A DNA stretch of 64,000 nucleotides from Thioglobus_C sp964448305 (GTDB lineage Bacteria; Pseudomonadota; Gammaproteobacteria; PS1; Pseudothioglobaceae), in the NCBI GenBank assembly GCA_964448305.1, contig CAYUWB010000002.1:1-64000 (forward strand), read 5' to 3'. Shown here piece by piece: positions 59,705 to 64,000 of this stretch; the stretch's first letter is position 1; every line of letters begins with the position of its first letter. The translations under genes and the position numbers were made by a program. The notes below the pieces were generated by a model. That model worked only from the letters and a program-made list of their open reading frames with translations. It was not told the origin of the DNA and made no database searches.

Positions 59705-60766
59705 TTACTTAATGTTAGCGTCTAACTCACCTGAAGCATATCTTTGACTCATTGTATCTAATGAAGATACTTTGATTTTGTCCGCCTGACCAGCTGAACC
59801 GAACGCTTCAAAACGTGCAGCACAGATTTCAGACATTGCAACCGTTGAATCTTTTAAGAACTTACGCGGATCAAAGTTTGATGTATTTTCAATCAAATGC
59901 TTACGCACTGCACCCGTTGAGGCCATACGTAGATCTGTATCAATGTTTACTTTACGTACGCCATTCTTAATACCTTCTTGAATTTCAGATACCGGAACAC
60001 CATAAGTTTGACCCATATCGCCACCATGCGAATTAATGATTTCTAACCAGTCTTGTGGCACTGAAGAAGATCCATGCATCACTAAGTGTGTGTTTGGCAA
60101 ACGCTCATGAATCTCTTTAATACGGTCAATACGTAGAATTTCACCATCTGGCTCTTTAGTAAATTTGTAGGCACCGTGCGAAGTACCAATTGCGATTGCT
60201 AAGGCATCAACATTAGTTGCTTTAACAAAATCAGCAGCTTCTTCAACAGAAGTTAATAGCATATCAAGGTCTAATTTACCTTCAGCACCATGGCCATCTT
60301 CTTCGCCCATTTCACCTGTTTCAAGTGAGCCTAAACAACCCAGCTCGCCTTCTACAGAGACACCACCTGCGTGTGCCATTTTCACAACTTCAGCAGTTAC
60401 TGCAACGTTGTACTCAAATGAAGCTGGTGTTTTACAATCTGCTTCTAACGATCCATCCATCATTACCGATGAGAAACCTGACTGGATTGAACGCAAACAT
60501 ACTGCTGGCTCTGAGCCGTGATCTTGGTGCATTACTACTGGGATGTGTGGGTACATTTCAGTTGCTGCAATAATTAAGTGACGTAAGAACGGCTCACCTG
60601 CATAACCTCTAGCACCAGCAGAACCCTGCATAATAACTGGCGAGTTAGTTCTATCTGCGGCTTCCATGATTGCATGCACCTGCTCCATATTGTTTACGTT
60701 AAACGCAGGCATTCCATAACCATTTTCTGCTGCGTGATCTAATAATTCTCTTAATGAAATTAACAT
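59705..60766 (-). CDS. fba: Fructose-bisphosphate aldolase, class II
   Basis: Zinc-dependent aldolase of glycolysis and the Calvin cycle. Zinc and catalytic motifs: VVMHQDHGSE near residue 77, GVSVEGELGCLGSLETG near residue 134, HGAYKFTK near residue 201 and VMHGSSSVPQ near residue 233. The long 353-aa Calvin-type sequence (Cbb-type A group) has the large insert with DGHGAEG. It is the last gene of gapA-DUF302-pgk-pyk-fba. Confidence 0.95.
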   Translation of the reverse strand: MLISLRELLDHAAENGYGMPAFNVNNMEQVHAIMEAADRTNSPVIMQGSAGARGYAGEPFLRHLIIAATEMYPHIPVVMHQDHGSEPAVCLRSIQSGFSSVMMDGSLEADCKTPASFEYNVAVTAEVVKMAHAGGVSVEGELGCLGSLETGEMGEEDGHGAEGKLDLDMLLTSVEEAADFVKATNVDALAIAIGTSHGAYKFTKEPDGEILRIDRIKEIHERLPNTHLVMHGSSSVPQDWLEIINSHGGDMGQTYGVPVSEIQEGIKNGVRKVNIDTDLRMASTGAVRKHLIENTSNFDPRKFLKDSTVAMSEICAARFEAFGSAGQADKIKVSSLDTMSQRYASGELDANIK

Positions 60767-60793
60767 ATTTTTTCTCCTTTACTTTATTACTTC

Positions 60794-62242
60794 TTAATAG
60801 TTAGTGTCGCCCACATGAAGAATCTTCATCATATTGGTTCCACCTGATTTATCTTTATACATACCCTTGGTCAATACTACCAAATCTCCATCTTCTACAA
60901 CCTTGTTATTTTTCAGTGTTTCAACAACGATATCATTTACTTGAGACCAATCATTGGCACTGGCCTTTTCAATACCGCACGGATAAACACCACGATACAA
61001 TGTCGCTTTACGTAATGTTTGCACATTATCACTCATTGCAAAAATTGAAATATTTGAGCTCATTCTCGACATCCACAAGGCTGTTTTTCCAGTTTCTGTG
61101 AGTGCAGCAACCACTTTAACCCCTAGGTGATTAGCTGCATACATAGTACTCATCGCAATGGTTTCGTCAATCGCTTGGAAATTCTCATGCAATCGGTGAT
61201 GAGAAGTTTTGGCAATTGGATTTTTTTCAGTTTCTAAACAAACATCATGCATCGTTTTGACTGCATTTTCAGGGTAGTCTCCTGCTGCTGTTTCTGCTGA
61301 TAGCATGACTGCATCGGTACCATCAAGTACGGCGTTTGCCACATCAAATACTTCAGCACGCGTTGGAATTGGGTTAGTAATCATTGACTCTAGCATTTGT
61401 GTTGCTGTAATCACAATACGATCATTTGATCTGGCCAATTTAATTAAACGCTTTTGCTGTGCTGGCAGTTGTGGATCACCAATCTCAACACCGAGATCAC
61501 CACGCGCCACCATAATGCCCGCTGATTCTTCGATAATATCTAAAATAGTTTCTTTTATTAAGGATTCAGCACGTTCAATCTTAGAAATAACACCAGCATG
61601 TGCACCTGCTGCTGCTAATAGCGTTTTAGTTTCACGCACATCATCGCCACTTACTGGAAATGATAATGCCACATAATCAGCTTTGGCTTTGGCCGCGATT
61701 AAAATGTCTTTTTTGTCTTTTTCAGTGAGCGCATTAGCTGACAAGCCACCACCGCGAAGGTTAATTCCCTTCTTGTCAGATAAAGGCCCGCCCTGAGTCA
61801 CTACTGTGTTGATTTTATTTCCTTCAACACTGGTTACCTCTAAAACTACTTTACCATCATCTAACAACAATACATTGCCTGGTTTAACTTCTTGAGGTAG
61901 TGTTTTGTAAGCAATACCAACAGATTCTTGATTGCCTGATAATTCATCCATATCAGCATCTAAAGCAAAAGAATCGCCATTATTAAGCTGGATTTTAATG
62001 CCGTCTTTAAAACAAGCGGTACGTATTTTTGGTCCTTGCAGGTCCATTAAAACACCTACATAAGTATTGTTAGCTTGCGCCCATTCACGTACCGCTTTTA
62101 CACGGCCTAGATGTTCTTCTTCACTACCATGTGAGAAGTTAATGCGAACCACGTTCACGCCTGCAGACAAAATGCTTTCTAATACACCTTCTTTATCCGT
62201 TGCCGGGCCGAGTGTTGCTAATATTTTGGTTCTTCTTGCCAA
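60794..62242 (-). CDS. pyk: Pyruvate kinase
   Basis: Transfers phosphate from phosphoenolpyruvate to ADP. RTKILATLGPATDKE starts it, RINFSHGSEEEH is near residue 33 and the signature SKIERAESL is near residue 220, with VARGDLGVEI near residue 244 and TATQMLESM near residue 282. The 482 aa is typical. It is 3 nt after pgk and 27 nt before fba. Confidence 0.96.
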   Translation of the reverse strand: MARRTKILATLGPATDKEGVLESILSAGVNVVRINFSHGSEEEHLGRVKAVREWAQANNTYVGVLMDLQGPKIRTACFKDGIKIQLNNGDSFALDADMDELSGNQESVGIAYKTLPQEVKPGNVLLLDDGKVVLEVTSVEGNKINTVVTQGGPLSDKKGINLRGGGLSANALTEKDKKDILIAAKAKADYVALSFPVSGDDVRETKTLLAAAGAHAGVISKIERAESLIKETILDIIEESAGIMVARGDLGVEIGDPQLPAQQKRLIKLARSNDRIVITATQMLESMITNPIPTRAEVFDVANAVLDGTDAVMLSAETAAGDYPENAVKTMHDVCLETEKNPIAKTSHHRLHENFQAIDETIAMSTMYAANHLGVKVVAALTETGKTALWMSRMSSNISIFAMSDNVQTLRKATLYRGVYPCGIEKASANDWSQVNDIVVETLKNNKVVEDGDLVVLTKGMYKDKSGGTNMMKILHVGDTNY

Positions 62243-62245
62243 GTT

Positions 62246-63409
62246 TTACTCCGCTGCTCTTTGCTCTAAAATTTCTACTGCTGGTAATTTTTTGCCTTCT
62301 AAAAATTCTAAGAATGCGCCACCGCCAGTTGAAATATAGCTCACTTTACTTTCAATATCGTACTTATCAACTGCTGCTAATGTATCGCCACCACCTGCAA
62401 TTGAAAATGCATCAGATTCAGCAATCGCCATCGCCAATGTTTTGGTACCACCTTCAAATTGATCAAATTCAAACACGCCTACTGGGCCATTCCAAACAAT
62501 AGTGCCTGCGTTTTTCATAATCTCCGCTAATTGTGCAGCTGAATCTGGGCCAATATCAAACATCATGTCATCATCCTCGACCGTATCAGCAGATTTAGTT
62601 TCTGCTGGTGTTGTTTCTGAAAATTCCTTGCCACAAACCACATCAGTCGGTACTGGGATTTCACAATCTTCCATTAATTTTTTCGCTGTAGGGATTAAAT
62701 CATGTTCACAAAGCGATTTACCAACATTGTAGCCTTGTGCTGCAATAAAGGTGTTAGCAATACCGCCACCAACAACCAATTGATCTACAATCTTAGACAA
62801 AGATTCTAGCACGGTTAATTTAGTTGATACTTTAGAGCCACCAACAATCGCCACCATTGGGCGCTTAGGGTTGTCTAATGCTTTACCTAATGCCTCTAGC
62901 TCGCCTGATAACAACGGACCAGAACAGGCAACCGGTGCATACTTAGCCACACCATGAGTTGAAGCTTGTGCACGGTGTGCCGTACCAAAAGCATCCATGG
63001 CAAAAATATCACACATCGCTGCCATGCGCTTAGATAGGTCGTCGTCATTTGACATCTCGCCTACATTAAAACGTACGTTTTCACAAAGCACAACGTCGCC
63101 ATCATTCATTTCAACACCGTCTAACCAGTTCGTTTCTAAACGCACATTAACGCCTAATAGTTCTGTTAAACGATCAGCAACAGGTTGTAAAGTAAATTCA
63201 TCACTCGCCTCGCCTTCAACTGGACGACCGCGGTGTGACATTAGCATCACTTTAGCACCTTGTTTCATCGCCATTTCAATGGTTGGCAATGAGGCTTTAA
63301 TTCGCTTATCACTGGTAACCACGCCATCTTTAATAGGCACATTAAGATCCTGACGGATCAATACCTTCTTTGAGCTTAATTCTAAATCTGATAAATTGAT
63401 AACTGACAT
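62246..63409 (-). CDS. pgk: Phosphoglycerate kinase
   Basis: Interconverts 3-phosphoglycerate and 1,3-bisphosphoglycerate. The N-terminal basic motif VLIRQDLNVPIKDG is near residue 16, LMSHRGRP near residue 55, GGSKVSTKL near residue 189 and the nucleotide loop VWNGPVGVFEFDQF near residue 308, with GGGDTLAAV near residue 343. The 387 aa is normal. In this autotroph it works in the Calvin cycle with gapA. Confidence 0.97.
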   Translation of the reverse strand: MSVINLSDLELSSKKVLIRQDLNVPIKDGVVTSDKRIKASLPTIEMAMKQGAKVMLMSHRGRPVEGEASDEFTLQPVADRLTELLGVNVRLETNWLDGVEMNDGDVVLCENVRFNVGEMSNDDDLSKRMAAMCDIFAMDAFGTAHRAQASTHGVAKYAPVACSGPLLSGELEALGKALDNPKRPMVAIVGGSKVSTKLTVLESLSKIVDQLVVGGGIANTFIAAQGYNVGKSLCEHDLIPTAKKLMEDCEIPVPTDVVCGKEFSETTPAETKSADTVEDDDMMFDIGPDSAAQLAEIMKNAGTIVWNGPVGVFEFDQFEGGTKTLAMAIAESDAFSIAGGGDTLAAVDKYDIESKVSYISTGGGAFLEFLEGKKLPAVEILEQRAAE

Positions 63410-63426
63410 AATATTCTCCTACTTAT

Positions 63427-63819
63427 TTATGCAACTGACTGATCAATAATTTTAATCAGACTCTGTTCAACTGGCTCGATTAGTGATGATAAGTCATCGG
63501 CATCTGACAGTTGAGTAATATGTTTAGAGGGTAGAGCTAATCCAACTTTGGTAGCGCCATCCTGTGTATATACCGAAATTCGGCACGGCAACACTGTTGC
63601 CAAATTCATATCCTTCTCAAGGATATCTTTTGCAACCTTTGGGTTACAAACCTCAAACACGTGACATTCTTGTGTCAACTCATGGCCTTTACCAGCCAGT
63701 GTTTGTTTAATATTGTAAGAATGCAAAATTCCAAACTGATTGTTTGGAACGGCTTCTTTTAAATTTTCAATAACTTCTTCAACACTAAGTTGAGAGTCTC
63801 GAATATATAAATCTGACAT
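63427..63819 (-). CDS. DUF302 protein
   Basis: A 130-aa protein with the DUF302 core: ENLKEAVPNNQFGILHSYNI near residue 18, then ECHVFEVCNPKVAKDIL near residue 56 and LPCRISVYTQDGATKVGL near residue 77. The two conserved Cys may bind a ligand or metal. DUF302 proteins are common in sulfur oxidisers but no activity is established. The ATG at 63819 directly follows the T-run of a terminator, without a clear ribosome-binding site. It lies between gapA and pgk. Confidence 0.85.
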   Translation of the reverse strand: MSDLYIRDSQLSVEEVIENLKEAVPNNQFGILHSYNIKQTLAGKGHELTQECHVFEVCNPKVAKDILEKDMNLATVLPCRISVYTQDGATKVGLALPSKHITQLSDADDLSSLIEPVEQSLIKIIDQSVA

Positions 63820-63847
63820 AAAAACACGGCCCGTATTAGCGAGCCGT
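63820..63847 (-). terminator. Terminator hairpin after gapA
   Basis: On the minus strand, ACGGCTCG (63847-63840) pairs with CGGGCCGT (63833-63826), one G-T pair, followed by G and five T, and then the DUF302 ATG. Confidence 0.75.
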
Positions 63848-63860
63848 AATTTTTTATTAA

Positions 63861-64000
63861 TTAAGCAATATGCTCAACTAAACGAAGCATGTTACAAGTG
63901 TAACCATACTCGTTATCGTACCAAGAAACAACTTTCACAAACGTGTCGTCAAGTGCGATACCTGCGCCAGCGTCGAAAATTGAAGAAGCACTTACACCAC
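63861..64000 (-). CDS. gapA: Glyceraldehyde-3-phosphate dehydrogenase, C-terminal part (cut by window edge)
   Basis: Only the last 46 codons lie in the window. The end reads FVKVVSWYDNEYGYTCNMLR and LVEHIA before the stop; WYDNEYGY is the C-terminal signature of GAPDH. The catalytic Cys and NAD domain are beyond position 64000. It heads the gapA-DUF302-pgk-pyk-fba series and would reduce 1,3-bisphosphoglycerate in the Calvin cycle. NAD or NADP preference cannot be read from this part. Confidence 0.93.
   Translation of the reverse strand, partial: GVSASSIFDAGAGIALDDTFVKVVSWYDNEYGYTCNMLRLVEHIA

Noticed and set aside
61305..61676. 123-aa plus-strand open frame opposite pyk
   Set aside because: Shadow frame of pyruvate kinase, Ser/Ala-rich as expected for such shadows.
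1..64000. CRISPR arrays, prophage, transposase genes, rRNA
   Set aside because: No regularly spaced repeats with spacers, no phage or transposase motifs and no rRNA sequence were seen on either strand.

Overview
The window is a contiguous, gene-dense, AT-rich chromosome segment from a chemolithoautotrophic sulfur-oxidising gammaproteobacterium. It most resembles the SUP05 / Candidatus Thioglobus / bivalve thiotrophic symbiont group. The grounds are dissimilatory ATP sulfurylase plus APS reductase (sat-aprM-aprB-aprA), a DsrS-like protein, a YeeE/YedE sulfur transporter, a PPi-dependent phosphofructokinase next to FBPase, a K+-independent-type H+-pumping pyrophosphatase, and a gap-DUF302-pgk-pyk-fba cluster, all among housekeeping genes in gammaproteobacterial order. 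The genus placement is inference from gene content.

Layout. 0-8 kb: bioA (cut by the left edge), gph, an overlapping proC-YgfX-like-dsrS run, rsmE, and pepP-trpD-orn-ispE running into tRNA-Gln. 8-11.5 kb: prs, rpoD and a tRNA with a CAU anticodon (probably Ile2). 11.5-21 kb: cysQ, nadC-lpxB, yhbY, lysA with a small lipoprotein gene, aat-nudE, a secreted metallo-beta-lactamase-fold protein, a DUF3050 protein, a small tail-anchored protein and leuB-grx. 21-29.7 kb: rubredoxin and ahpC, cysS-yrfG, an SCP2 protein, a YfcE-like phosphoesterase, fbp, pfp-adk and an unrecognised 387-aa protein. 29.7-39.8 kb: the energy block with hppA, yeeE, three small apr-linked genes, aprA, aprB, aprM, sat and a CBS-domain protein. 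39.8-50.5 kb: lptA-lptC, thiE, an AddA-like helicase-nuclease, argS, polA and znuC. 50.5-64 kb: fixH-ccoG, dapD, a 76-aa membrane peptide, a six-gene operon mnmG-rsmG-AsmA-like-tatD-rluC-ubiA joined by 4-nt overlaps, and the Calvin/glycolysis cluster ending in gapA (cut by the right edge).

How it works together. Apr oxidises sulfite plus AMP to APS, and Sat converts APS and PPi to ATP and sulfate. HppA, PPi-PFK and adenylate kinase handle the same PPi/AMP pool, and FBPase, aldolase, PGK and GAPDH serve carbon fixation. The window is therefore strongly built around pyrophosphate-linked energy metabolism.

No insertion sequence with a transposase, prophage, CRISPR array or rRNA was seen. The most interesting unexplained signals are non-coding. 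One is a pair of equal-length structured elements directly after the two tRNA genes, with compensatory stem changes. A second is a dispersed intergenic repeat family. A third is a 118-bp insert at the end of znuC flanked by an exact 74-bp duplication. The others are three consecutive perfect hairpins after aprA and a structured locus between two convergent genes at 19.6 kb.
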